This document shows, in pieces, positions 25,980-37,254 of a stretch of 64,000 bases of DNA. The DNA is taken from assembly GCA_037074615.1 (NCBI GenBank), contig CM073560.1, positions 4,781,501-4,845,500 on the forward strand. The letters are read 5' to 3'. The position numbers and the translations under genes were made by a program. Numbering within the stretch: the first letter of the stretch is position 1; every line of letters starts with the position of its first letter. The stretch is from Leucaena leucocephala. Taxonomy: Eukaryota > Streptophyta > Magnoliopsida > Fabales > Fabaceae. Under the pieces are notes generated by a model. That model worked only from the letters and a program-made list of their open reading frames with translations, was not told the DNA's origin and did no database searches.

Positions 25980-28142
25980 GGATAAGATCACATGGTAAAG
26001 CTTAAATTCTATGGGGGATTGGGATTCAATAATTTATCTTCTTTTAATCGTGCTTGTGGATCTAAGAGAGCTTCAAAATTAGTTAATAGAGAGAAAGGTC
26101 TATAGGTAGATGTGCTGTTACACAAATATATATTAAGAAATGAAGATAATCGACTTAGTGCCTGTTTGGGAGTAGCGTTGGAAAATGAATTTTGGGCAAA
26201 ACCGAGGTTTGGAAAATTTTTAGACAAACAGTAATTTTTGTTGAGAATTGATTTTGGACAAAACCTCGGTTTGAAACCTAGGTTTTGAATAAGCTACTGA
26301 AAATAGCTTTTTCTTTGAAACCTAGGTTTTGGATTATCTAATTACTATTATACCCTTACTTTTTCTTACACTCTCTCTCCTCTCTTTTCTCTATTATCTC
26401 TCCTCTCTCTTCTCTCCTTCCTCTTTTTCTCTTTCCTCTCTCCTCTCTTATCTCTATTTTTCTCTCTCCTCTCTCCTCTCTACACTCTCTTCTTTCTCCT
26501 CTTTTCTCTCTATCATTTTTCATCTCTCTTACTTTTAATCATATCATACCCTTTTTAGTAATTTACCAATATAAAAAGTGATTCTACTACAATCATCCAA
26601 ACATCTTTATTCCCAAAATCTATTCTTCCCAAAATCTATTCTATCCAAAATTTATTCTCCAAAATCTATTCTTCCCAGAATCTATTCTCCAAAAGCTAAT
26701 CCAAACACACCCTTAATGCTAGAAAAGGAGATTTTGCACTATTGAAAATAATCTCATAACAGCAAGATACAATTGATCTAGGTACAATATAGCATATAAG
26801 GAAAGGTCAATTAGTAGATTTTTTCACGGATAAGTGGTTGTTTCTGGATAATAAGTTAAGAGATTTATATTTTTGGCCACTTACTACGGAGGAAGAAAGT
26901 AGTAAAGTAACGGATTAGATTTTTTGTGGAACTTGGGATTTCTAGAGAATTTCTACTATTATGCCAAGTAATATAATTCATAGGTTAATTAGCATGTTAC
27001 CACCTATATCAGAGGCATGTAGTGATTTAATGGTTTAGAATACTACGAATGAATGTACTTTTATTATTAAAAGTGCTTACTTTATTATTGAAAAATTTTC
27101 TGCACATTATTATAAGTCGGTATACAAAAACATATGAAAATGGAGAAGTGTTGAACGCATTCATGTATTCATATGGATAACTTTTAATAATCGGTTAGCA
27201 ACTAATGCTTGGAGAAACATGTGGTCCTCAACTGATGCAACATGCCAATACTATGGTAATAGTATAGAAGATATTTTGTATATACTCCATGATTATTACC
27301 ATGCTAGACATTTTAGTTAAAATTAATTCATCTCATAAATTGCTCCTCATTCTTTAGAGCACCATTACAAGATTGATTTGCTATGAATCTCAAAAGGCAG
27401 CTTGGAGTTGATGGAGATAGTAACTAGAGTCTAATATGGGGGTTTTCAATTTGGAAGCTATGGAAGTGGAGGAATCAAGCTATATTTGATAGCAATTTTT
27501 TTGAAGCCATTGGATCTCTATTTAGTCATTATGCAAATATGGAAAAGTTCTGTGTAGGTTTAAGACGTATATTTGTCTAATAACTTATGTTCATCAACTT
27601 CATCTACTTGACAACATCCTTCTTCAGAATAGATAAAATTAAATGTTGATGGAACACTTACGATAACTCATTCTAAGACAAATTTTGGTGGAGTTATTAG
27701 AGATCATACTGAAAGTTGGGTTGCAGAATTTACGAGTGTTATTGGGTCGTGTAGCATAATTGAAGCAGAATAATGGGTGATCCTTAAGGGTTTAAAGCTG
27801 ACTTAAGAATTAGGATTCAAGAAGATCATACTTGAATCGGATGTTAAGAATGTAGTAGGCATGTTAATGGGAAAAAAAATCATAGTTATAATTTATTGGT
27901 TTTACAAATACAGAGAATGATGAATTTATCTTAGGAGCTGAAAATATAACATGTGTCTAAAGATCAAAATCAACTGACAAATGCTCTAACAAAAGATGGA
28001 TTAAGGACGACATAACTGCTATCTTCATTCCCTCATCATTTAAGGGTTCTTGTAGACAAGGAGTGTTTGTGATTTGATCCACTTGTAAATTAATTTCTTT
28101 TAATTTAGGACGCATTAGCCCTCTCTTGTAATAAAAAAAATT
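25980..28142 (+). mobile_element. Degenerate LINE, 3' part
   Basis: Six-frame reading recovers broken pieces of a plant non-LTR retrotransposon. First comes the end of the reverse transcriptase (YGGLGFNNLSSFNRA near 26005-26060). A zinc-binding reverse-transcriptase domain follows (RIHVFIWITFNNRLATNAW and CQYYGNSIEDILYILHDY near 27150-27300). Last is an RNase H domain (KLNVDGT, GGVIRDHTESW and ILESD near 27630-27850). Stops and frame changes occur throughout, so it is dead. It ends in an A-rich tail at about 28130-28142. A Tourist-type MITE at 26158-26712 interrupts it. Sequence 5' of 25980 was not recognised. Confidence 0.8.
26158..26712. mobile_element. Tourist-like MITE, CT-tract family, copy 2
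   Basis: It starts GTGCCTGTTTGGG and ends CCAAACACACCC, with TTA on both sides (26155-26157 and 26713-26715), the exact target site of PIF/Harbinger elements. A long CTCTCTCCTCTC tract and several CCCAAAATCTATTCT repeats fill the right half. It sits inside the LINE, whose reading resumes after it, so it is younger than the LINE. Confidence 0.75.
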
Positions 28143-28810
28143 AAACTATTTGCACCATCGGTGTTTGGGTCTAATGAAACATGCTAGTCAGTAAAGATCT
28201 AACATTTGAATTCTTACTAAAAATATATCTATATTTAGTACTCGATAACATTTTAAATATAAATATTTTTAATAAGAGAAGATATCTATGCTTACTAAAA
28301 TAAATTATATCACCTTATATTTTTTTTATTTATATGGGTAAGTATTAAAGGCATGAGTAAACAAATAAAATTTAACTTTGGCTTAATAGAGTTTTCAAGT
28401 TAGAAGGCCACAATTATTATTATAGTTATCATAACAAACTTGGGCAATTTTCTCACGCTTTTCATCATTTGCAGTTTTGATTTGGAGGAAAAAGAACTAA
28501 AAGCAAAATATATTTTTATTATGATATAATATTCAACTAATTATTTTTTCCTTTCAAAATAATGATTATTTTTATAATTTTTCACAACGAATACCGACTT
28601 AAGCACGTTTTTTAATGTAATTTTCTATTGAAAAATAGGGAAAGTCGATACTGGACAGTTTGATTTGAGCATTTCGCCATTTTAATTATTGGGTTTTTTA
28701 TAATTTTTTTTAGTATATATCTAATATATTAGATACTACGAGCACCATATTTCTTTGTGTTCACAAAAACAAAAAGCGTTTTTTTTGTTACAAAAAGTGT
28801 TTTTTTTTTA
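28143..28810. other. Intergenic, nothing recognised
   Basis: AT-rich spacer between the LINE tail and the next MITE; nothing can be supported. Confidence 0.25.
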
Positions 28811-29353
28811 ATTCCAAGAGCCTATTTGGTTATAACCTAAACTATAGTTTTAAAAATTTTTTTGGGTAAAATCTTGGTTTGAAAAAATTTTAAAACAAAC
28901 AACCATATTTGTCCATAAGTGCTTTTAGACAAAACTATAGTTTTGAATAAGCTATTAAAACTAGCTTTTTGAACAGTAAAAGAGCTTATGGATTATCTAA
29001 TTACTATCTTACCCCTACTTTTTCTCACACCCTCTCTCCTACTTTTTTTTACACCCTCTTTCCTCTCTCATACTTTTTCTTACACCCTCTCTCCTCTCTC
29101 CTCTCTACTCTCTACTCTCTCTCCTCTATTTTCTCTTTTCTCTACCTCTCTCCTCTCTCTTATTTTTAATCAAATCATATCCTTTTTAATAATTTTTCAA
29201 TATAAAAAGTTATTCTAAAAATAACTATCTAAACACTTATTTATTTAAAACTATTTTTTTTTATAAATTTTTTTTAAAATTCATTTTTTATAAATTATCT
29301 ATAACCCTTTTTTTTATAATTTTTTTTAAAATCCTATCCAACCCAGAGCACCC
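28811..29353. mobile_element. MITE of the CT-tract family, copy 3
   Basis: It begins near GAGCCTATTTGGTTA and closes near CCAACCCAGAGCACCC, followed by TAA. The internal order (a segment with AACTATAGTTTTGAATAAGC, an ACACCCTCTCTCCTCTCTC tract, then repeated TTTTTTATAAATT-like words) matches the copies at 4691 and 26158. Terminal coordinates are approximate. It lies directly upstream of the RRP36 promoter. Confidence 0.55.
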
Positions 29354-29369
29354 TAATATGCCAAAAGCT

Positions 29370-29375
29370 GGCCCA
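29370..29375 (-). promoter_or_regulatory. Site II (TGGGCC) motif upstream of RRP36
   Basis: The minus-strand TGGGCC core is the TCP-factor site II element often found in promoters of plant ribosome-biogenesis genes, which suits the downstream RRP36 gene. The match is short, so chance occurrence is possible. Confidence 0.4.
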
Positions 29376-30272
29376 AATTCCAGTTTGCATAACCCATCTT
29401 CTCTCCGAGCAGTGCACGCAACTGATCTCCGCCATCCTCCCTCATCCCAGTGAGTTTATCTACAATCTACCTGCGATTACGTTGCACCAAGAGAAGAGAA
29501 GCGCGTAGATAAGGAGGAGAGCATTATTGAGAAATAAACAGACAATAGAGAGACAAAGAAAGAGCTGCGGAGGAAGAAGCACAAGAGCGAATAAAGCAAA
29601 GATTGAAGGAGCTGTAGAAATCGCAAGGATATACGCAATAAATCTGTATTGATATCTTTTCCTTTCTTTTAGCTATAATTGGTATAGTTGTTATCATGAT
29701 ATTAAACTGATGGTTAAAGATCTTTGTGCATTTTTGGCTTATATTCCCCTCACTTGTTTTGGATTATGTTCTGTTATTGACAATGGATGCCTCCTTCGGT
29801 GATTGATCCTATGTTTGAATTCTAGTGGATGCTCGTTTTTTTGTTTTCCTAAATTTGGTGAAGTATAGGCAAGTTTTGGATTGTGTTTCCATATGAATAT
29901 AATTGGCCTTCTCTGTCTTGTGTGTTGGCTTTGCAGCTTTCGCTGTGCTTTGGCTTTATGCTCTGTGTGCCATCCCTTTAGAGTAGTTATATTCTATGTA
30001 TTTCTTCACAGTTTTCACATAGATTGTGCGTGTATTTATTTATTTTAAACATCTAGCATTTGACTTTAATTATGACCCATGGGTCGACCGGTCTGGTTTT
30101 CATGACAATGACTCGATTGCTCATCAGTTATTCCAGATAGATAATTGTTGATAAATCATCCCCACATCAGTTCCACCTCTGGAACCCAATCTTTTTCAAT
30201 CCAACTTACTGTTTCCAGTTTCCATAATGTTAATATCAAGTTTTGGGAAATTTTTTTGACTTAGCAGTTAAA
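29376..30272 (+). other. 5' leader region of RRP36, probable leader intron
   Basis: About 900 bp of moderate composition separate the promoter-like region from the start codon. A pyrimidine-rich stretch ending TTGACTTAG at about 30263, nine bases before the ATG, is a good splice acceptor. GTGAGT near 29450 could be the matching donor, so the first exon would be untranslated. Not provable from sequence alone. Confidence 0.4.
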
Positions 30273-33200
30273 ATGAAGAACCCCAAGGCCCCAATTCCTG
30301 AATCCAGCCAAATCCAATTTGAGGAGAGTGATACAGAACAATCTTCTTCCAGTTCCTCAGAAGATGTGGGTAACTTAAAGTAATTTTAAATTATGAACAC
30401 TATTATCAAAACAACTTTTATAGTGAGAAGCTTCTGTTTTGATGATATAGGAGGAGGAGATAAAGCAGGAGCTGGCTGATGTAACATTTGAGGAGTTGCA
30501 GAAAGCACGATCAAATGGATCACATACAATTTTTCAAAAGACTAATGTGGATAAAAAGTCAAAGAGATCCAACAAGAATAGGTATTGTAACAGAGTAGTG
30601 ATGTGATGTTTATTTCTGTTGTCGGAAGCACTTCAAATAACTAATTTCTGTGCTTCACTAGGCCAATGGAGGTCAGTTGCAAGAAGCCAGTTCCTATTCT
30701 CAGAGATGTTGTACAAGCTCCTAAGAAAGTAAGTTCATTTATGAATCCAAGTGACGCTAAGAACTAACTCTAGTATTTTAAGTTCTATACTTCTATTGTT
30801 GTTATTCTATGTTTTATACTTCTATCAAAGAATTGACTTTGCTGTTTTCTTAATTATCATATTGGTGTTTCTAGCTCGTGTTTCTTTTTCTTGCAATTGC
30901 TAGAAGTTTGCAACATTAGCTGCAGGCCTTGTAAAAGAGGATGACTTATTGCAGCTTGTTGCTTATTATTTCCTTTACAAGCAAACACTCACTTTACTCA
31001 GTCTAACTTACTTGGTTCACCAGCATTTGTATAAATTTAAGATACAAGCTACTTGAGGTGTATTATACGGAAGTCTTTTAAGTAAACACAGAGTAGTCTT
31101 CAAATTTAGGGTGGTGCAATATGATACTTTCAACTGGTTTTGTATGATTATTATCTTTCTATGCTATCTATGGAGTTTCTTATTGTATTATGAATACCTT
31201 CAACTGTGTTCAGGTTGTACGAGATCCTAGATTTGAAACTCTTTGTGGTAGACTCGACACTGATGGGTAAGTTCATCTCTGAGTGTTTGCTACCAGGTTT
31301 TTCCATTTTTTCTTGTATACTTGTGTCGATAGACTGTTTACTTTTATGATTCCATATGGTTAGCATTTATCTAAAGAGTTTTGAAAAGAAATTCCCTATT
31401 TAAGTTTTGTCTTACATTCTTTCCTGATAATGGTTTTTGTATTAGTATGGAATGGATATTCTGAGTGTATTTTACCTAGGATTACTATCATGATATATAT
31501 ATGTTACTGAGTTCTATATTCTTCTTGTTTTGTCTGGTTTTTTTCACTATTGTTATGAAGCTAACTTCAATAGTTATGCTGTTTTATCTGGTTGTATATT
31601 ATTCATAGAGATTTCTTGTTACCTTTCGAATGTATATGAATTGTGCACCTAATACTGTTTGGTCTTTCTAGTTGGAAGGAAATTATGGGCTGTTTTCAGG
31701 GATAAACCTTTTCCATGGTTTTTTATGGGACAATTTGTTTCTAGTTTTATCTGTGATAGTCAAATGATTGTCCCTCTATAACCTATGGGAGTTTATAAGG
31801 TGGATATGCAATTAACAAGCATTACTTAGGAATTTCTTTCCTGTTATTGTTGTTTTAAGTTCAACATCTTAGCGTTTTCGTTATCACTTCCTATGTTGTT
31901 GTCTACCTTTTTAGCTTTTTTTATGAAATATTGTTAATGTTACACATCAGTTGGATGCGTAAGGCGCTGTAGTCTTAAGACATTTTAGTTACTAGCTGAT
32001 GCAAATTTTGGTGGTTTTGCCTTTTTATTCTGAATAAGGGGTTTCAAACATGTGGGTATTAACTTTTGGCAGAGACCTTTGCTTGCGCTCGTGTGTGTGT
32101 TTCTTGAATTTTAGAATTATTTGCACTAAAAAAATGCTGTACATTTTTGGACTTGCAGGTTTAGGAAGCGATATAATTTTTTATTTGAAGGTGAACTGCC
32201 TGCTGAAAAACAGGTATTCTTCCTGAATGTTATTGTGTGACTGTCTTTAGTTTATTCCATGACTTTGATAATTTATTCCACATTATCTTTCTGAGCATAA
32301 CAGGCTTTACTCAAGGTTTTGAAGAAATCTAAAGATCCAAAAAAGATCAATGAAGTGGAGGAACGCATATCTTGGATAGTAAGTACTTGTCTATTGGCTG
32401 TAGATTTTGTCAAATTCCAACTGTTTATTCCAACTTTGTGATCACCATTTTAGAAGCTTGTCTTCTCCCTACAGATATGTGACACAGTCACTTGATCAAA
32501 TTTATATAATTTTTCAGGATAAACAGTTGAACTCCAATGCGGCCAAGAAACCTGATGAAGAGATATTGATGAAACACAAGAAGAAAGAGAGAGAAGCAGC
32601 AAAGCAGGGCAAACGTCCCTTTTATCTCAAGAAATGTAATGTCTACTTCCTTCTTGTTCAAAAGACCAATCATGCATCTAATTTATGGAGTTGATGTAGC
32701 TTTATTAAATAGATTATTAATAAAATTGCCATTAATTAATTGATAATATTGAGTAATTCTATTCACTGTTTTTGCATTCTGTAATGCATTAACTGTTCTT
32801 GTAGCATATACTGCTTTGGCAGTAATGGTGACGCATTAGATACGTTGTTGGTGATTGGGATTTGCCTTATTGAGTTTGTAAGGTGTCAAAAGCAGTAGCA
32901 GTGCTTATCTTTTGAAGAACATTATTTAAATCTGCAGTAGTTATTTAACGATTTTAGGGTATGAATATATTGTATATGTTGTCTAAGGCAAGTTAGATCT
33001 TTTTCACAGAAGCTTATAAAACAGAAATAAATAAATAAATGGGCATATTCAAACGTCGACTATGAAAGCTGACTTGTTTTTGTTACTTGCAGCTGAAATC
33101 CGGAAGCAAAGGCTTATTGAAAAATATAATGATCTCAAGGTAGGCATTTGTCTGGGCCTTCAGAAAGTTATTGTGTTGTCCCATAACCCTGGCGACAAGC

Positions 33201-33368
33201 AGCCCTCATTTGATAATGTCATATAATAATCTTTCTAACTTGATATTTGCATTTCGTTATCAGTCTTCTGGCAAACTTGAAGCATTCATGGAGAAAAAGA
33301 GGAAGAGGAATGCTGCAAAGGATCATAGATACATGCCATATCGTAGGTCCAGTGAAATTGTGGAATAA
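30273..33368 (+). CDS. RRP36: RRP36-type rRNA processing protein, 9 exons, 247 aa
   Basis: A nucleolar factor (RRP36 family, formerly DUF947) needed for early cleavages of pre-rRNA on the way to 18S rRNA. Exons: 30273-30365, 30451-30581, 30662-30728, 31214-31266, 32159-32213, 32304-32378, 32518-32635, 33093-33139, 33264-33368. All junctions are GT-AG and phases agree over 744 nt. The N-terminus is acidic and Ser-rich (SSSSSSEDEEE). Family marks follow in order: FEELQKAR, KKPVPILRDVV, RDPRFE at 100-105, YNFLFEGELP, a Lys-rich helical middle, GKRPFYLKKSE near 190, then KRKRNAAKDHRYMPYRR at the C-terminus. The first donor is taken as GTGGGT after codon 31, because the nearby GGTAAC donor would break the frame. 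The gene looks intact. It has no functional link to its neighbours. Confidence 0.93.
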
Positions 33369-33729
33369 GGTTGTTAGCTGCTCTAAGGTTCTTTTGCATG
33401 TTACAACTGTATGAATTTTGCCTGTTGACAATTATTATTTTTTATTGAAGCCTATTTATCCACTGTCGGAAGTAAGAACTAATTCCCTCGTATCATAAAC
33501 TTTTCGGAAGGAGTTTTAGTGCTAACCATGAGACTCTCTATACACCCTGCCATAGATTGAACTCTTGATAAGATGTTTAAAGAACCCAATTAAGTGCTAA
33601 TTGTGCTAAGCCTATGGTTTGTTGACTATCATTATGATTGTGAACATGTTGACGATTACTAGTACCATGAGGTGTACTGGTTGAGAGTTTTGTCTATTAC
33701 AAAGATTCTAACCATCCATCTTTATTCTT

Positions 33730-33921
33730 TTTTTTTTTTAGGTTGCCCACCCAGTTCACCGGAGTTTTACCCCGATTACATTTGGATCCGACTCGCGTCG
33801 TGCACCTGGCTATGGTAGGTGAGTCTCCCAACAGGTATTTTCTGCGTACGCAAAAGCTCAAACTCGAGACCTCGCTTAAGCGATATCGAGCCGCTTATCA
33901 CTTGGAATAACCCCCGTTGTT
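33730..33921 (-). mobile_element. tRNA-derived SINE, copy 1, 16-bp target duplication
   Basis: A SINE of about 190 bp in antisense orientation, with poly(T) on its left. The direct repeat ATCCATCTTTATTCTT flanks it exactly (33714-33729 and 33922-33937). It matches copy 2 at 34489-34675, which shows the pol III boxes more clearly. It lies about 360 bp past the RRP36 stop codon. Confidence 0.85.
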
Positions 33922-34089
33922 ATCCATCTTTATTCTTATGTCTTGAGAAAGGTCTTCAGTCTGACACTGGTTTGGGGTCTATTACAAAAACTTCATGGCT
34001 TATTTACGTTGACATTTTTCATGGTGGTTTCTGTTTCACCCATGCCATCTCCGCGGCCAACTCCTCCTCAATATCCGTACCTTGTACCT

Positions 34090-34440
34090 TCACCATAGCC
34101 ATCATTACCACCACCACCACCATATCCTTCCTTCTCTAGCTCTTGCACCTCGGCTTCCATTACCAATTACCTCCTTCATATTCTCTCCCTCCATCACCGG
34201 TCACCGTAATCTCTGCCTCCGTGACCATCATTGTAAAATGGAACCACCACCACCACATTCATTCCCTCCTACATTATATAACTGTCGCTAACAAACCACC
34301 ATCCTTAGATTCTATCAAAGAACGACTTAGCCGTCTCACGTCGTCTAAATCATCTTCCCCCCAGGGGCGCTTCTCTCCCCTCCCCCCACAAGGCTTAGCA
34401 GAGCCCAATAAAAATGACGCAAATTGAGCTAGCTCTCCAT
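34090..34440 (-). pseudogene. Glycine-rich protein pseudogene, duplicate of the 40391-40858 gene
   Basis: The sequence aligns by eye with the intact glycine-rich protein gene at 40391-40858, from the start codon (34438-34440) through the secretory leader and the CCACCATCC..CAAAGAACGA block into a CCACCACCACC stretch. The copied ATG is followed after two codons by TAG, the leader contains length changes, and the Gly-rich repeat is eroded. Upstream similarity continues past the start (TTCAGAGGCTGCCATTT at about 34950 and again at 40918), so promoter DNA was copied too. A SINE and AT-rich DNA interrupt that promoter. It is a dead segmental duplicate, not a retrocopy. Confidence 0.75.
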
Positions 34441-34488
34441 CACAACGCCATAGAACTAGTCTCTCGTCATTAACATAAATATTAATTA

Positions 34489-34675
34489 CCAACAGGGGTT
34501 GGTCCGAGTGGTAAGCGGTTCGGTATCGCTTAAGCGAAGTCTCGAGTTCGAGCCTTGGCGTACGCAGAAAATTCCCGTTGGGAGACTAACCTACCATATT
34601 CAGGTGCGCGACGCGGGTCAGATCCGGATATAGTCGGGGCAAAGCTCCGGTAAACTGGGTGGGCAACAAAAAAAA
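34489..34675 (+). mobile_element. tRNA-derived SINE, copy 2, 18-bp target duplication
   Basis: The reference copy of the family. The head contains an A-box-like GGTCCGAGTGGTAAG and a B-box-like GAGTTCGAGCC, as in tRNA-derived pol III promoters. The body ends GGGTGGGCAAC followed by an A tail. TAACATAAATATTAATTA is repeated exactly on both sides (34471-34488 and 34676-34693), so the insertion is recent. It landed in the promoter remnant of the glycine-rich protein pseudogene. Confidence 0.9.
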
Positions 34676-35195
34676 TAACATAAATATTAATTAATTTAGA
34701 TAAATTAAAGAAATAAAATAAATTATAACATATGTTAGTTGATCTTTCTAAAATTTTTATGTGTAATATTATATTTTATATATTAGTTTATAAGTTAAAT
34801 AAAGTAATTTGATAAAAATAATAAATATGTGAGATAAAATGAATTGAAATCTTATATTATAAATTGAATTTAATTATTACTAACTTTTATGTTATAGACT
34901 AACGGTAGCATATAGCCTTCTCTAACTCTCGAACACACAAATTAAATAAGTTCAGAGGCTGCCATTTACGCCATGCACATGAGCTTAAAAAGGAACGGAT
35001 AGCACAAGGAATAGTCAACATGCACTTTTTATTTTTGGTACAAAGTCAACATGCACTTTAATTAAAGACAAGCACAACCCCTTCAAATAATTTCAGTATA
35101 TAAAAAAAAAAAAAAAAGACAAGCACAAGTAATGCAGAGTTGGTAGGGTTAGGAGAAATGGCTTGTTGCACTCTTATTACTTGTTCCCTCCATAT

Positions 35196-35727
35196 TAGGG
35201 GTGAAAACAGGTCAGGTCAGGCCAGATTTTAGTCTTAACAGGCCAGGCCAGACTTTAGTCTTAACAGGCCAGGCCTGTTATGTAATAATCTAACCTGAGC
35301 CTGGCCTGTAGCCTGTTGTAGGCTAATTTTCTCGCATAAGCTTGGCCTGTTAATATGCCTGGCCTGGTCTGAAGCATGTTAAAAGAGCCTATTTTATAAT
35401 TATATTTACAAATCTTCATAACAGACTTCCATAACAGGCCCCACAACAGGCCTCTGTAATAGGCCCCAAAACAGGCCTTCGTAACAGGTCCTCTAATAGG
35501 TTTTTTTGTATATTATATTTTAAAAAACTACAGGCCCTCTAACAGGCTCAGGCTGCCTGACAGGCTTGACAGGCTTCTTACAGAGCCTGAGTCTGGCCTA
35601 TTAAGTAAAATAGGCTTCTATACAGGCTTGAGTCTGTGTAGTTTTTAAAATAGGCCAGGCCAAATCAGGCTAAATGCAGGCCAGGCTACAGGCCCCTGAC
35701 AGGCCGCCTGACTTGTTTCCACCCCTA
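35196..35727. mobile_element. hAT-type MITE rich in CAGGCC words
   Basis: The ends TAGGGGTGAAAACAGGTC and, read inward from the right, TAGGGGTGGAAACAAGTC are clear inverted repeats of the hAT TAGGGGTG type. The interior has dozens of AACAGGCC or GGCCTGTT words in both orientations. Flanking 8-bp repeats are not convincing. It sits in the duplicated region upstream of the dead glycine-rich protein copy. Confidence 0.7.
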
Positions 35728-35754
35728 TTCCTCATACAGTCATTATTACTTACT

Positions 35755-36004
35755 AAATACTCTTCTGATCTTTAATATAAAATCTAATTAATTAATTTGA
35801 ATACATTAAAAAATAAAATAAATCAATTAATTATAATAAATATGATATAATCTCTCTAAAATACTTATATATAATATTAAATTATATATAACTTTACAAG
35901 TTAAATAAATTAATTTAAAAAAAATAATAAATATAAAATATAAAATAGATTAAAAATTTATATTTATAATTAAATCTAATTAATTCATATATTAGAAACG
36001 GAAG
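35755..36004. mobile_element. Stowaway-like AT-rich MITE
   Basis: The left end ACTCTTCTGATCTTTAATAT and the right end ATATTAGAAACGGAAGG are imperfect inverted repeats around an AT-rich core of about 200 bp. The type is inferred from the ends only. Confidence 0.4.
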
Positions 36005-36075
36005 GTTGCATAGAGATATTTCTTTCGCTTTAGGCCTTCGTCGTGTGCGGTGTGTATATATATATATATATATAT

Positions 36076-36258
36076 TTTCTTTGGTTACCCACTCGGTTCA
36101 TCGGAACTTTGCCCCGACTACATCCGAATCCGACCCGCGTCACGCACCTAGCTATGGTGGGTGAGTCTCCTAACAAAAATTTTTTGCATTCGCTAAGGCT
36201 CAAACTCGAAACCTCGCTTAAACAATACCGAGCCGCTTACCACTCGGACCAACCTGTT
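36076..36258 (-). mobile_element. tRNA-derived SINE, copy 3
   Basis: Antisense copy of the family at 34489-34675. Landmarks are GGTTACCCACTCGGTTCATC at the tail end, CTCAAACTCGAAACC over the B box and CCGCTTACCACTCGGACC over the A box. A (TA)n run precedes the tail and hides the target duplication. Confidence 0.8.
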
Positions 36259-36566
36259 GGTTACATATTTATATTATTGATACTTACACGTGATAGTCAC
36301 TTTCATATATTTTACCGGAGTTAAAAGTAGTTTGCAATACTCTGTATCATTAATTAAAATAATAATAAATTATTATTATTTTTTAATATTACCCTTCAAT
36401 TAAGTGTGAAGTTATCCGTTCGAACTTCCATAAATATGATGGGTGTGGAAAGGGAGACAAAAAAAAAATCTTAATAAATATGGAATCATAAAAATTTGCT
36501 TATAATCAGAGATGGAGAGGGTATTAAGTAATATTATAATTTACTCCTTTAATTCATTGTAACTAA

Positions 36567-37144
36567 GGTATTGTTTGGTTGGAGATTTTTGGAGGGGAGG
36601 GTAGGGTAGGAGAGGATATATGGGTGTTTGGTTCAAAAATTGGAGGGGAGGGGAGGCAAAATTTTTTGTCCTTATTTGCTCCCCTACCCCCTTCTCTCAC
36701 CCCTCCAAAATTGGGGTTTTTTGGAGGAGTGAGAAACTTTACTCCACTTTTGGACAAGATTACCCTTGACAATTTTAGAAAATTCCAATTCTACCCATGA
36801 CAAACTTTATTTATATATTATATTAATATATAATAATTATAAATTTTTATTATATTTTTTAATTTATCCTATATATATAAATAAAGTAAAAAGTTTTTTA
36901 AATTTATAAATTAAGAAAAATAATTTTGATATAATTATTTTAAATAAAAAGTAAATAAATTTAAATAAAAATAAAAGGGTATATTTGTAAATTTTTAATT
37001 ACCTACCCTCCCCTCCCCTCCTGAACCAAACAAAAAATACTATCTCTCTTCCCATACTTTTATATTTATAACCTCCCCTACCTTTCCTTACCCTCTTTTA
37101 AATTAACTTAACCTACCCTCCCCTTCGTTGAACCAAACATAGCC
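36567..37144. mobile_element. Tourist-like MITE, GGGGAGG family, empty copy
   Basis: The ends GGTATTGTTTGGTT and AACCAAACATAGCC are inverted repeats, and TAA flanks both sides (36564-36566 and 37145-37147). Subterminal DNA is rich in GGAGGGGAGG or CCCTCCCC. The AT-rich core is continuous, whereas the related copy at 784-1823 has a foreign segment there. Confidence 0.8.
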
Positions 37145-37254
37145 TAAGGGTGTTCATGAGATGGGGGTTAGGACGAGATATCCCTATCTTATGCTCCGTT
37201 ATGATCTTTGTCCCGGTCTTAACTAGAATCAGGACGGGATGTGAATTTCCTATT

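Noticed and set aside
26329..26538. Leu/Ser-rich small membrane protein
   Set aside because: It is the CTCTCC tract of a MITE; the same frame recurs in the copy at 28969-29218.
30366..30371. Alternative RRP36 donor at GGTAAC
   Set aside because: It would leave phase 1 against an acceptor that needs phase 0; GTGGGT three bases earlier keeps the frame.
34489..34675. Functional tRNA gene
   Set aside because: A and B boxes are present, but no cloverleaf closes; the body, A tail and target duplications show a SINE.
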